DNA of 64,000 nucleotides, taken from contig JASNYI010000001.1 in NCBI GenBank assembly GCA_048500275.1, positions 1,364,001-1,428,000 of the forward strand, written 5' to 3'. A program made the translations under genes and the position numbers. The DNA comes from UBA5066 sp048500275. Its GTDB lineage: Bacteria > Acidobacteriota > Thermoanaerobaculia > UBA5066. A model generated the notes under the pieces. The model had not been told where the DNA came from and ran no database searches. It was given only the letters and a program-made list of their open reading frames with translations. Shown here in pieces: positions 11,960-21,100 of the stretch (positions within the stretch are counted from its first letter, which is position 1; each line of letters starts with the position of its first letter).

Positions 11960-12025
11960 GGGGGTCAGGTCTGCCTTCTACACTCTACGGGGGGCCGTAG
12001 AGTGTAGAAGGCAGACCTGACCCCC
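11960..12025. repeat. Perfect 31-bp-arm palindrome, REP-like element
   Basis: Two perfectly complementary 31-base arms (11960-11990 and 11995-12025) flank a four-base loop GGGG. The arm begins GGGGGTCAGGTCTGCC and its tip is CTACACTCTACGG. Extragenic palindromes starting GGGGTCAGGTCT are a recognisable style of REP element moved by Y1-type (RAYT) transposases; that link is from memory of such elements, not proven here. No transposase is in the window, so this would be a non-autonomous copy. It sits between the divergent uvrA and DUF2231 genes, only 22 bases before the latter's start. Confidence 0.9.
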
Positions 12026-12046
12026 TCCCGGGCCCCCGGAGGAACG

Positions 12047-12526
12047 ATGGACGTACCGATCCACCCCGCCCTCGCCCACTTCCCGGTCGCGGGGGTCTTC
12101 TTCGCGGCCGGCGCCCTGGTCCTGGCGCTCGCGAGGCCGTTGCACCGGAACGAGGCCCTCGCGGGGGCGGCGCTCCTCCTCGCGGCCGCGGTCGCCGGCG
12201 GCATGGCGGCGGCGCTCACGGGGTGGCTCTGGGCCGACGACCTCGCGTACCTGGCGGGAGGGTTCGGGCCCGTTCCGGGCCCCCGTGCCGTCGCGGGGCT
12301 CGCCCGGAGGCACGCCCTCCTCGCCTTCGCGGCCGTCGCGGCGGCGGCCCTCGGCCTGGGGCTCGCGCTCGCCGCGCGGAAGCGGGGTGGCTCGGTCCTC
12401 CCGGCCCTCCTCGCCACGCTCCTCGCCTGCGCGCTGATGGCCGCGACGGGGCACGTGGGGGGGACGATGGTCCACGCGCCGCCGGAGGCGGGGGAGGGGG
12501 AGGGGGGAGTCCCGGCCGGTCGCTGA
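12047..12526 (+). CDS. DUF2231-type membrane protein
   Basis: A 159-residue integral membrane protein with about four hydrophobic helices (VAGVFFAAGALVLALA; AALLLAAAVAGGMAAAL; LLAFAAVAAAALGLGLALA; ALLATLLACALMAATGH). It begins MDVPIHPALAHFPVA, with the HPALxHFP motif characteristic of DUF2231 proteins, and has further histidines in RRHALLAF and GHVGGTMVH that could bind a metal or haem. The family's function is not established. The ATG lies 22 bases after the palindrome, so the promoter and the palindrome must overlap or the hairpin lies in the 5' leader. Its stop is 16 bases from the convergent GT2 stop. Confidence 0.75.
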   Translation: MDVPIHPALAHFPVAGVFFAAGALVLALARPLHRNEALAGAALLLAAAVAGGMAAALTGWLWADDLAYLAGGFGPVPGPRAVAGLARRHALLAFAAVAAAALGLGLALAARKRGGSVLPALLATLLACALMAATGHVGGTMVHAPPEAGEGEGGVPAGR

Positions 12527-12542
12527 CGGGTTCGACCCGGCC

Positions 12543-13520
12543 TCAGGAAGACGGCTCCAGAAGCCGGGCTCGCGCAGCCACCAGGAGATCGGTGTCGGCC
12601 TTCCACTCCGGCCGACGCCTCCCGGGACGGAAGGGCAGGACCACGCGCCGCGCGGCGAGCCGAAGCGACGAACCCGCGAGGATCGCCGCCCGGGCCCGCG
12701 CGGCGAACGCCGGACCTCGCCTCTTGCCGGCCCACGCGACGAAGTCGGCCCAGAGGAGGCCCAGGTCGAGGCTGCCGATCGACCCGCTCCCGTTCGAGCA
12801 GATCGTGGCGCCCTGCTGGTGCATCGCCCGGAAGTCGGGAAGGAGACGGACCCGCCAGCCGCCGTCGCGCGCGCGGAGGCAGAAGTCGAGGTCCTGGACG
12901 TAGAAGGCGAAAGAGACGTCGAGCGGCCCGTGGCTTCGCCAGACGGAAGCCCGCATCGCCATCACGGCTCCCGATACCCACCCCACGTCCGCCGGCTCCT
13001 CCACGTGCAGCGGCTTGACCTTGCGCCAGCCGGGAAGCCTCCCGAGAAGGGCCGGGAGGCCGCTCGCCTGCGCGAAGAGCCAGAGCAGGCCCGGTTCCCG
13101 CCCCGCGCTCCACTGGGGCGATCCGTCGGGATACCGGAGGGCCGCGCCGGCGATGCCGAGGGTCCGGTCCGCCGCGAAGGCCGCGGCCACGGCAGCGAGG
13201 CTTCCCGGCTCGACCACGGCGTCGCTGTTGAGGAGGACGACGACCTCTCCTCTCGTCTCGGCGACGCCTCGGTTCGCGGCCCCCGCGAACCCCGTGGGCT
13301 CCTCGTTGCGGACGACCCGGACCCTCGCGCGCCCCGAGAGGGCCTCTGCCGTGCCGTCGCGGCTACCGTCGTCGACGACGACGACCTCGAGCGCCGTTCC
13401 TTCCGGAAGCTGCGACGCCAGGGCGGCGTCCACGCAGCGCAGCGTCATCTCCTTCGTGTCGAGCGTCGGAACGACGACCGAGAGGAGCCCGGCCGCGGGG
13501 GGCGGATCGGCGGACCTCAG
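12543..13520 (-). CDS. Family 2 glycosyltransferase with no standard start codon
   Basis: GT-A-fold glycosyltransferase that transfers a sugar from a nucleotide sugar to a growing glycan in the cytoplasm. It shows LLSVVVPTLD at the N-terminus, VVVDDGSRDGT (nucleotide binding), VVLLNSDAVVEPG (DxD region), GWVSGAVMAMR and FYVQDLDFCLRARDGGWRV. The length is about 325 residues if translation begins at the CTG at 13520, which overlaps the upstream GT4 stop as CTGA. No in-frame ATG, GTG or TTG occurs between the stretch far upstream inside the GT4 gene and an ATG after the first beta strand (KEMTL). It is either a CTG start coupled to the upstream stop, a frameshifted GT4-GT2 fusion, or a sequence error. 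The family call is firm; the start is not. Confidence 0.75.
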   Translation of the reverse strand: MRSADPPPAAGLLSVVVPTLDTKEMTLRCVDAALASQLPEGTALEVVVVDDGSRDGTAEALSGRARVRVVRNEEPTGFAGAANRGVAETRGEVVVLLNSDAVVEPGSLAAVAAAFAADRTLGIAGAALRYPDGSPQWSAGREPGLLWLFAQASGLPALLGRLPGWRKVKPLHVEEPADVGWVSGAVMAMRASVWRSHGPLDVSFAFYVQDLDFCLRARDGGWRVRLLPDFRAMHQQGATICSNGSGSIGSLDLGLLWADFVAWAGKRRGPAFAARARAAILAGSSLRLAARRVVLPFRPGRRRPEWKADTDLLVAARARLLEPSS

Positions 13521-14920
13521 AGGGCCTCTCCGTGGAGAGCCCGGTAGAGCTCCGCCCGCTTCGCCGCGGCCCCGCGGGCGGAGGCTCCCGCCGGGCCCCC
13601 GCGAAACGGCGGCACCGCGAGCTCTCCCGAGAGGATCTTCTCCAGCATTCCCGCGATTCCCTCGGCCCCATTCTCCACCGGGACGACGACGCCGCCCCCT
13701 TCGTCCGCGATCCGTTCGGCGATCGCCCCGTGGCCGAACGCCAGCACCGGCACGCCGGCGGCACGGCACTCGGTCAGGGTGAGAGAGTACGTCTCGGGCC
13801 AGACGGAGAGAAGGAGCGCCACGTCGACCGCCTCCTCCCGAAGCCGCCGCGCGAGGCTCCCCGCCCGGTGGTGCCCCGCGACGCGTACGCCGCACCTGCG
13901 GGCCTCTCTCGAGAGCGTCGCGTCGCCGCTCCCGAGGATCGACCACCGGACCGGCCGGCCGCCGATCCTCCCGCTCCTGGCCAGCTCGAGAAAGACGAGG
14001 GCGCCCTTGTGCGGCCGGAAGGCCCCGACGAAGGCGACGCGGGCCGCCCCTTCGCGCCCGACGGGCCGCGTGCCCGCGGCGGGCGCCTCCCCGTCCACGC
14101 CCGGCGCGACCGGCTCGAGGACCCGCTCGTGCCCCCCTCTTCCGCGCGGGAAGAGCGCCGCGTACCTCGCGAGGAGAAACTCCGAGGGATAGACGACCGC
14201 GTCGACTTCCTCGAGAAGGGCGGACGCCTCTCGCCGCCAACCCTCCACGAAAGCCGCGGGGAGGCCCCATGTCGCCGCGAGGCAGGCCCGGCAGCGCTCC
14301 GTTTCCGTCGAGTAGCCGCAGAAGCGAGCCTGCGGCTCCTCGACGAGGTTCGGGCGCGGGCAGAAGAGGGCGAAGTCGTGGAGCGAGAGGACGAGGCGGA
14401 GCCCCCGCCCCGCGAGGGCCCGCAGCGCCGAGGGCGGCCACCCGGCGGCGCCCTCGACGTTCACGACCCCGGCCCCGACGAGCCGTGCCGCCTCGACGAC
14501 CGCCTCCACCGCCGCCAGGCCGTCCGCACCCGGCCCGCCGCCCACCCAGCCGCTCCTCGCGACGTCTCCGCACGGACCGAGCCGCGTCCTGAGCCGCGCG
14601 CCGTCCCGGGTCGCGCGCAGCGTCCACCGGCCCGCCCCTGGCGCGAGGAGCGCCGTCGGCCCCAGGCGCTCCTCCTCCGCGCGCCGAGCGAGGAGCTGGG
14701 TCGGGACCCCGCCCCAGCGCGGGGCGGGCGGCGAGGCGAGGACGTCGAGCACGCGCACGTTGCCCACGGCACCGGAGAAGCGCTCGGGCGGGAGCGTGGT
14801 TTCCGCGAGCCTCTCCTTGAGCGCCTCCACGCGCTCGACGAGCCGCTCCGCGTGACCGCGAGGCCCTTCCGCGCGGAGCAGTTCGAGGGCGAGGCGCAAC
14901 AGGCGCGGGACGCCCTTCAC
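13517..14920 (-). CDS. Family 4 glycosyltransferase
   Basis: A 467-residue GT-B glycosyltransferase. The N-terminal half carries PRWGGVPTQLLARRA and LVLSLHDFALFCPRPNLVE, with a cysteine-rich RFCGYSTETERCRACL block seen in GT4 enzymes whose acceptor domain binds zinc or forms disulfides. The donor half has VAFVGAFRPHKGALVF, then PETYSLTLTECRAAGVPVLA, the acidic E-x7-E-like region of GT4. The GTG start at 14920 overlaps the upstream TGA (GTGA), so it is translationally coupled. It is the third gene of the gmd operon and is probably involved in building a surface glycan; donor and acceptor cannot be told. Confidence 0.85.
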   Translation of the reverse strand: MKGVPRLLRLALELLRAEGPRGHAERLVERVEALKERLAETTLPPERFSGAVGNVRVLDVLASPPAPRWGGVPTQLLARRAEEERLGPTALLAPGAGRWTLRATRDGARLRTRLGPCGDVARSGWVGGGPGADGLAAVEAVVEAARLVGAGVVNVEGAAGWPPSALRALAGRGLRLVLSLHDFALFCPRPNLVEEPQARFCGYSTETERCRACLAATWGLPAAFVEGWRREASALLEEVDAVVYPSEFLLARYAALFPRGRGGHERVLEPVAPGVDGEAPAAGTRPVGREGAARVAFVGAFRPHKGALVFLELARSGRIGGRPVRWSILGSGDATLSREARRCGVRVAGHHRAGSLARRLREEAVDVALLLSVWPETYSLTLTECRAAGVPVLAFGHGAIAERIADEGGGVVVPVENGAEGIAGMLEKILSGELAVPPFRGGPAGASARGAAAKRAELYRALHGEAL

Positions 14921-17067
14921 CCGCCCGCTCCCTCGCCGACCGCGGCATTCCCGAGGACTTCCTCGTAGACCTCCTCGATTCGAGTGGCCGCCTCCTCGAG
15001 CGTCCGCACCCGGGGGAGCGCGCGGCGCCACCCGGCCACCGTCTCCGGCCTCGCGACGAGCCGCTCCACCACGGCCTTCAGCGCGCGCGCGTCTCCCGCC
15101 GGGAAGAACGCGCCGCACTCCTCCGTGAACCTCTCGGGCAGCGCCCCGAGGCGGCTCGCCACGACCGGCACGCCGTGCGCCATCGCCTCGTCGACGACGA
15201 GGCCGTACGACTCGAGCCCGACGCTCGGCACGAGGAGGACGTCCATCCCCGCGAAGACCCTCGCCGCCTCTCCCTCCCCGAACCTTCCCTCCAGGGTCAC
15301 GGCTTCCGCGCCCGGCCCTCGGAGGAGCCCCGCGGCGTATTCCGGGTCGGCGCCCGCGTCTCCCCAGAGCCGGAGCCGCGCCTCGGCAGGCGCCACCCTG
15401 CGAAACGCCTCCACGGCCACGTGCGCCCCCTTGTGGGGCATCAGCGCCCCGACGAATCCGAATCGCAGGGGGAGCCGCGGAGTTTCGTCGCGCCGCTCCA
15501 CCTCGGGCCGCGCGTACGGGAAGCCGTACGGGAGTACCTCGACCGGCGCGTCCGCCGGCAGCCACCCCGCCTCCGTGTAGCTCCGGACGAGGAAGCGGGA
15601 CCCGGCGATGTATCGCTCGGCCCGGAGGGCCCGTCTCATCATCCCGGCGCGCAGCGCGTGGAGGGCGGGGTTCGTCAGGGTCGCCGGCGGGAGGCCCGTG
15701 AGGGGCCGGCATCGGGCGCACTTCAGAGGCGACGGTCCCGCGCAGGCCGCGCCGTCCGCGTGGAGGAGGTTCACCCGCGCGCAGAGCGGCCACCAGTCCT
15801 GAAGCTGGAAGACGACCGGCACGCCGCGTCGCCTCGCGACCCCCGGGAGCGTCGCCGCGTGACCGGCGAGGTGGTGCACGTGGAGGACCTCCGGCCGAGT
15901 CGCTTCGAGGAACCTCCCGAAGTCCGCCGCCAGCGCCCCGTCGTGGATCGCGTTTCGCGAGAGCGGGTCCCGCTGGCGGAAGTCGTTCACGACGAGCCGC
16001 ACGCGGACCCCGCCGTCCACGAGCTCGATCGCCCCCCCCTTCGCCCGCTCCGGCGCCGAGAGCCGGGCGTAGACCGCCACCTCTCTCCGCCCGGCCTGGT
16101 GGAGCGCCACAGTCCGCGCGAAGACCTCCGTCCCGCCCGTGGCCAAGGGCGGCCAGCCGTGAACCAGGTGGACGACCGGCCCCTTCGCCGGACCCGGCCG
16201 CCGCGCCGGCCGGAGACCGTCCACGACCCTCGCGCGCTCGGAGGCGAGCGGGTCCTCCGCCATGAACCGCGCGAGCCCCGGCAGGAAGCCCGGGTGACGC
16301 CGCGCGAGGAGCCGCTCGGACGCCTTCGCCCGGCCGGCCGCTTCCTTCCCGAAGCTCCCGCCTCCCCGGTGCCAGACGAACGTCGCGTCGTCGAGGACGT
16401 GCGTGAAGCCGCGACCCGACGCGCGAAGGCACCAGTCCACCTCCTCGCCGTATCCCGCGCCGAAGCCGCTCTCGTCGAGGAGGCCGACCTCTTCCAGCGC
16501 CTCGCGCACGAGGTAGAGGCAGAAGCCGACCCCCACGGGGATCTCCGGCGCGAGCCGGGCCGAGCGCTCCTCCACGAGACGCCCGAACGAGGCGACCGAG
16601 TGCCCCGCGGGGAGCGCGTTCTCCGCGAAGGGCCTCGGCAGCGAGCAGAGCGTCGCGTTGTTCGAGAAGGGGGTCGCGGAGGCGATCCGCGGGCGGCGGC
16701 GGGCGGCGGCTCCGAGCTTCCCGAGCCACCCCTCCGTCACCTCGGTGTCGCTGTTGAGGAGGACGACGTCCCCTTCCGCTTCCCGGATTCCCGCGTTGGC
16801 CGCGGCCGGGAACCCTTCCCGCGCGGGCCGCTCCAGGAGGCACGTTCCAGCCGGGCTCGCCGCGACGGCGGCCTCCACCACCCGCCGCGGTTCCGGTTCC
16901 AGGGGTCCGTCCGCCACGACGAGAAGCCGGTGCCGGGAAAGGTCCGTGTGCGAAAGGACCGCAGCGAGACAGCGCTCGAGGTCGGGCGAGGCGCCGTGGA
17001 CGGGAACGACGACGGTGACGGCGCGTGCCGTCCCCATTCCCCGCCCGTCTCCGGCCGGCTCCCTCAC
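14917..17067 (-). CDS. Bifunctional glycosyltransferase, GT2-GT4 fusion
   Basis: A 716-residue protein with two glycosyltransferases in one chain. Residues ~15-270 are a GT2 domain (VTVVVPVHGASPDLERCL, VVLLNSDTEVTEGWL, ATPFSNNATLCSLP, GYGEEVDWCLRASGRGF). Residues ~285-700 are a GT4 domain (HGWPPLATGGTEVFA, LHVHHLAGHA, RFGFVGALMPHKGAHVA, SYGLVVDEAMAHGVPVVAS). Such fusions let one polypeptide add two consecutive sugars. The chosen start is a GTG 4 bases after the gmd stop; an ATG ten codons later (17037) is an equally reasonable start. The stop overlaps the next GT4 gene. The likely site of action is the inner face of the cytoplasmic membrane. Confidence 0.87.
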   Translation of the reverse strand: MREPAGDGRGMGTARAVTVVVPVHGASPDLERCLAAVLSHTDLSRHRLLVVADGPLEPEPRRVVEAAVAASPAGTCLLERPAREGFPAAANAGIREAEGDVVLLNSDTEVTEGWLGKLGAAARRRPRIASATPFSNNATLCSLPRPFAENALPAGHSVASFGRLVEERSARLAPEIPVGVGFCLYLVREALEEVGLLDESGFGAGYGEEVDWCLRASGRGFTHVLDDATFVWHRGGGSFGKEAAGRAKASERLLARRHPGFLPGLARFMAEDPLASERARVVDGLRPARRPGPAKGPVVHLVHGWPPLATGGTEVFARTVALHQAGRREVAVYARLSAPERAKGGAIELVDGGVRVRLVVNDFRQRDPLSRNAIHDGALAADFGRFLEATRPEVLHVHHLAGHAATLPGVARRRGVPVVFQLQDWWPLCARVNLLHADGAACAGPSPLKCARCRPLTGLPPATLTNPALHALRAGMMRRALRAERYIAGSRFLVRSYTEAGWLPADAPVEVLPYGFPYARPEVERRDETPRLPLRFGFVGALMPHKGAHVAVEAFRRVAPAEARLRLWGDAGADPEYAAGLLRGPGAEAVTLEGRFGEGEAARVFAGMDVLLVPSVGLESYGLVVDEAMAHGVPVVASRLGALPERFTEECGAFFPAGDARALKAVVERLVARPETVAGWRRALPRVRTLEEAATRIEEVYEEVLGNAAVGEGAGG

Positions 17068-17071
17068 CTCG

Positions 17072-18064
17072 TCAGGCGTCCCGGCCCTCGAGGGCGGCGA
17101 GCTCCGCCTCCACCATGCGGCGGACGAGCTCCTCGAACGTCGTCCGCGACCTCCACCCCAGCTCGCGGGCAGCCTTCCCCGCGTCGCCGCAGGTCTCGGT
17201 GATGTCCACCGGCCGCACGTACTCCGCGTCGAGGACGACGTGGCTCCGGTAGTCGAGCCCCACCGTCCGGAAGGCGAGCTCGCAGAAGTCGCCCACCGAG
17301 TGGGTCTTTCCCGTCGCGAGGACGTAGTCGTCGGGCGCCGGGGCCCCGAGGATCGCCCGAATCCCCTCCACGGTGTCGGGAGCCCAGCCCCAGTCCCGGC
17401 GCGGCGTCAGCGTGCCGAGGTGCAGCTCCTTCTCGAGGCCCCTGGCGATCCGTGCCGCGCCGCGCGCGATCTTGCGCGTCACGTAGTTCTCGCCCCGCCG
17501 CGGGCTCTCGTGGTTGAAGAGGATCCCGGAGCAGGCGAAGAGGCCGTAGGCCCGCCGGTAGACCCGGACGAGGTTCAGGGCGTAGAGCTTCGCCGCGGCG
17601 TAGGGGTTGACCGGCGACACCGGAGTCGACTCGCTCTGCGGGCTCTCCACCGGCTCTCCGAAGATCTCGCTCGTGGCCGCGAGGAAGAACCGCGCCCCGG
17701 GGACGTTCTGCCTCATCGCCTCGAGGAGCCGGAGCGTGCCGAGCCCCGTCGTGTCGGCCGTGTACTCGGGCAGGTCGAACGACACCTTCACGTGGCTCTG
17801 CCCGGCCAGGTGGTAGATCTCGTCGGGTCTCATCTGACGGACGAGCCACTGGAGACTCGACGAGTCGGTCAGGTCGGCGTAGTGGAGCTTCAGCCGCCCC
17901 TCGGCCCGCGCGGCCGCGCAGGCGGGAAGGGAGTCCAGACGGCTCCGCTGCACGAGGCTCGACTGCCTCACCAGCCCGTGGACCTCGTGCCCGTCGGCGA
18001 GGAGCGCCTCGGCGAGGTACGAGCCGTCCTGTCCGGTGATCCCGGTGATGAGCGTTCGCGTCAT
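17072..18064 (-). CDS. gmd: GDP-mannose 4,6-dehydratase
   Basis: Short-chain dehydrogenase-type enzyme converting GDP-D-mannose to GDP-4-keto-6-deoxymannose, precursor of GDP-fucose, GDP-rhamnose or GDP-perosamine. It has 330 residues with the Rossmann motif GITGQDGSYLAEALL at the N-terminus, the catalytic TSEIFGE, the YAAAK (YxxxK) pair, and the GMD-typical NHESPRRGENYVTRKI and DWGWAPDTV. The start is the ATG at 18064, just before MTRTLITG; the open frame upstream is not conserved in style. No reductase or aminotransferase that would use its product is in the window. It leads the glycan operon running down to 12543. Confidence 0.93.
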   Translation of the reverse strand: MTRTLITGITGQDGSYLAEALLADGHEVHGLVRQSSLVQRSRLDSLPACAAARAEGRLKLHYADLTDSSSLQWLVRQMRPDEIYHLAGQSHVKVSFDLPEYTADTTGLGTLRLLEAMRQNVPGARFFLAATSEIFGEPVESPQSESTPVSPVNPYAAAKLYALNLVRVYRRAYGLFACSGILFNHESPRRGENYVTRKIARGAARIARGLEKELHLGTLTPRRDWGWAPDTVEGIRAILGAPAPDDYVLATGKTHSVGDFCELAFRTVGLDYRSHVVLDAEYVRPVDITETCGDAGKAARELGWRSRTTFEELVRRMVEAELAALEGRDA

Positions 18065-18166
18065 GGGTCCCGTGCCTGCGTCTCCCCGGAGTCTAGGCCG
18101 CGCTGGTCGTGCCGCGCCTCCCGGACGCCGTCGAGGCGCCCGGGACGGAAGTCGTGGCACTGGCTG

Positions 18167-21100
18167 TCAATAGAGCTTCAGATCGAACGTCCGGGTCAGG
18201 AACGCCGCCATCTCGGCGCGGGTCACGGGACTGGCCGGACAGTACAGCCCTTCCGCGCAGCCGAGCGTGATCCCGGCCTGGGCGAGGGCCTCGATGTAGC
18301 CCGCCGCCCAGTGGTCGACCGGGACGTCGGCGAACACCGTACCCGTCGGCGCTGGCGGAACCCAGGTCGCCCCGTTGCGCGCACGAAGCAGGAAGGCGGC
18401 CATCTCGGCCCGGTCGACGGGCCGGTCCGGGCAGTACTGCGACGGGGCGCACCCGTTCGTGAGCCCCTCGGCTGCGAGCTGCTCGATGTAGCCCGCGGCC
18501 CAGTGGTCGACCGGGACGTCGGTGAAGACCGTGCCGGTCGGAGGCGGAGGGACCCATCCCGCGCCGTGGATCGCCCTGAGGAGGAGGGCCGCCATCTCGG
18601 CGCGCGTGAGCGCGACGTCGGGACAGTACGTCGCGACGCCACAGCCGAGGGTCACGGACGCGTGGAGGATCGTCTCCACGTACGGGTAGGCCCAGTGGCT
18701 CCGCGGGACGTCGGTGAACGAGTCGCCGAGGTGGAGGACCCAGGTTCTCTCCGCGCCGGTCGAGAGAGTCTCTGTGACGGTCGCGTCCCAGTGCATCGCC
18801 GGGCGCGCAACGGGACCGGGGATCTCCAGCTCGAAGCAGTCGCCCGTCGTTCCCGCACAGCTCGCGGTCGTCCCGGCAGCAACGCTTCCGTAGGAGGCGC
18901 TGCCGTCCGCGATCGTGTAGGTCGCCCCCGGCGCCAGCAACGAGCCGAACGCGGAGACGGTGCCCGTGAGGAGCGCCGCGCCTCCGGACGGGTTCAGCCA
19001 GGACGGGCTCACGACGACCCGCTCCCCCGGCTCGAAGACTCCGTTGACGTCGGATCCGCCGCCGCCCGGCGCCTGCGCGTCCACCACGAGGCCCGCCGGG
19101 AGCGCCGAAACGACGGCCGTCGTCACGACGCCGGAGTTGTTCGCGGAATTCGGGTCGACGCCCCCCCCGGTGAGGACGGCCGCATTCGTCATCGACGGTG
19201 CGCCGGCTCCCGGGAGGACCGTGACGTTCACGACGGCCGAGGCGCCGGCGCTCAGGGTGCCGAGGGCGCAGGTGACGGTCCCCGCCGCCTCCGAGCAGCC
19301 CGGGGAAGCCGAGGAAAAGGCCGCTCCCGCCGGGAGGGTGTCGACGAGGGTCACGGCGGACGCCGCGGACGGCCCGAGGTTCTTCGCGGTCAGGGTGTAG
19401 TCGAACGGCGCGCCGGCAAGCGCGGGGTCCCACGCTTCGGCCATCGTCAGCTCGAGGTCCGAGCCGCTCCCCGCGAACGTCGTGACCCATATCTGGTTGT
19501 TGCCCGTGTCGTAGTCGTAGAGCGTGCCCGAGATGCTGCCCGAGCTCTGGATGGTCCCGGCCCCGTTCACGGTCACGACGATGTCCCGGAACGGGAAGGT
19601 CCCCTTCACCACCGTCCCGAAGTTGCAGGTCACGACGCCGGCGGCGTGAGCGCAGCCCGACGAGGCCGACGTGAAGGAGACGAGAGGGGAGAGGGCCACG
19701 GTGGCGCTGACGCCCGTTGCCGCGACGACGCCGGTGTTGCTCGCGTAGACGCGGTAGGTCAGGGACCCGCCGACGGCCACGGGGTCGGGCGTGTCCTGGA
19801 TCTGGATCCCGAGGTCGACCATGCTGACGGAGGCGAGGACGTCGACGCGCCCCCAGCCGAACGTGTTGTTGGGGACCTCCGTCCCGGGCACGCCGCCGCA
19901 GGTCTGCGCGCTCGTGCGCGGCACGGCGGAGAGGGCGATCCGGTCCTCGACCAGGCCCACCTGTCCCTTCCACTGCGGCCTCGCCGAGAGGAGCAGCGCG
20001 ACGTGCCCGGCGACGTGCGGGCCGGCCATCGACGTCCCGCTGAACGAGCCGTATCCGCCGCCGGGAACGCTGGAGCGGATGCCCACCCCCGGCGCGGACA
20101 CGTCCGGCTTGAGCCGCCCGGAGCCGTCGACCGTCACCGGACCGCGGCTCGAGAACGACGCGATGCCGTCGGACGAGTCCGTCGCGCCCACGCTGAAGGA
20201 GGCCTCGTAGATCGCAGGGGGGTCGCTCACGGAGCTGCAGGAAGACCCGCTGTTGCCGGCGGAGACCACGACGACGATCCCCGCGGCGCGGGTGTTCTCG
20301 ACGACGGTCTTGAGGACGAGCGGGTCGGTGCACCCCTCGCTCGGCGGGCATCCCCAGGAGTTGTTGATGACGTGGGGCGCCTTTGCCGGGTCGGGGTTCA
20401 GGCCTGCGAGATTCGTCGGGGCGACGAACCACTGGAAACACTCCGAATAGGTCGCCGGCGTGCCGTTCCCCTGGTTCATGTTCCGGCAGCCGATCCACTT
20501 CGCCTGGGGAGCCATCCCGATCTGGTTCGTCCCGCCGTCGTCCCCGACCATCGTCCCCATGGTGTGCGTGCCGTGCTCGTCGTCGTCGCAGGGGACGGGA
20601 GAGTTGGCGCCGCAGACGCCGCCTCCCGAGTGGATCGCGTCGTGCCAGTTGTAGTCGTGGCTGGCGGACGATCCGTTCCAGCCCCGGTACTTCCCCTTCA
20701 GCGCCGGGTGGTCCCAGTCGTACCCGGTGTCCTGCCCGCCGACGACCACGCCGAGCCCCTTGATGCCGAGGGCCCACGCGGACGGCGCACCCGTCTTCGT
20801 GATCCCCCACTCGATCGCGTCCGGCGCCTCGGGATCCCGGGGCGGCTCGGGCGGGAGCTTCTGGAGCGGGACGCTCGGGTTCGCCGAGACGCGCAGGACG
20901 TCGTCCCTCTCCGCCATCATCCGGACGACCTCGAGGTCGCCCCGGACCCAGACCATGTTGGCGATCCAGTAGGGCCGGAACTCGGCGCCCAGACCCTTTA
21001 GCTCGGAGAGGACGGGAGCCTGCGTGCGGGCCGCGGTCTCCCGCAGCGTGCGCGAGACGAACTCGCCCTTCTCCTCCTTGGACACGAGGAGAGCGGCCTC

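Noticed and set aside
18065..18160. An N-terminal extension of GDP-mannose dehydratase
   Set aside because: The extra residues are Arg/Pro-rich and the Rossmann motif starts right after the ATG at 18064.
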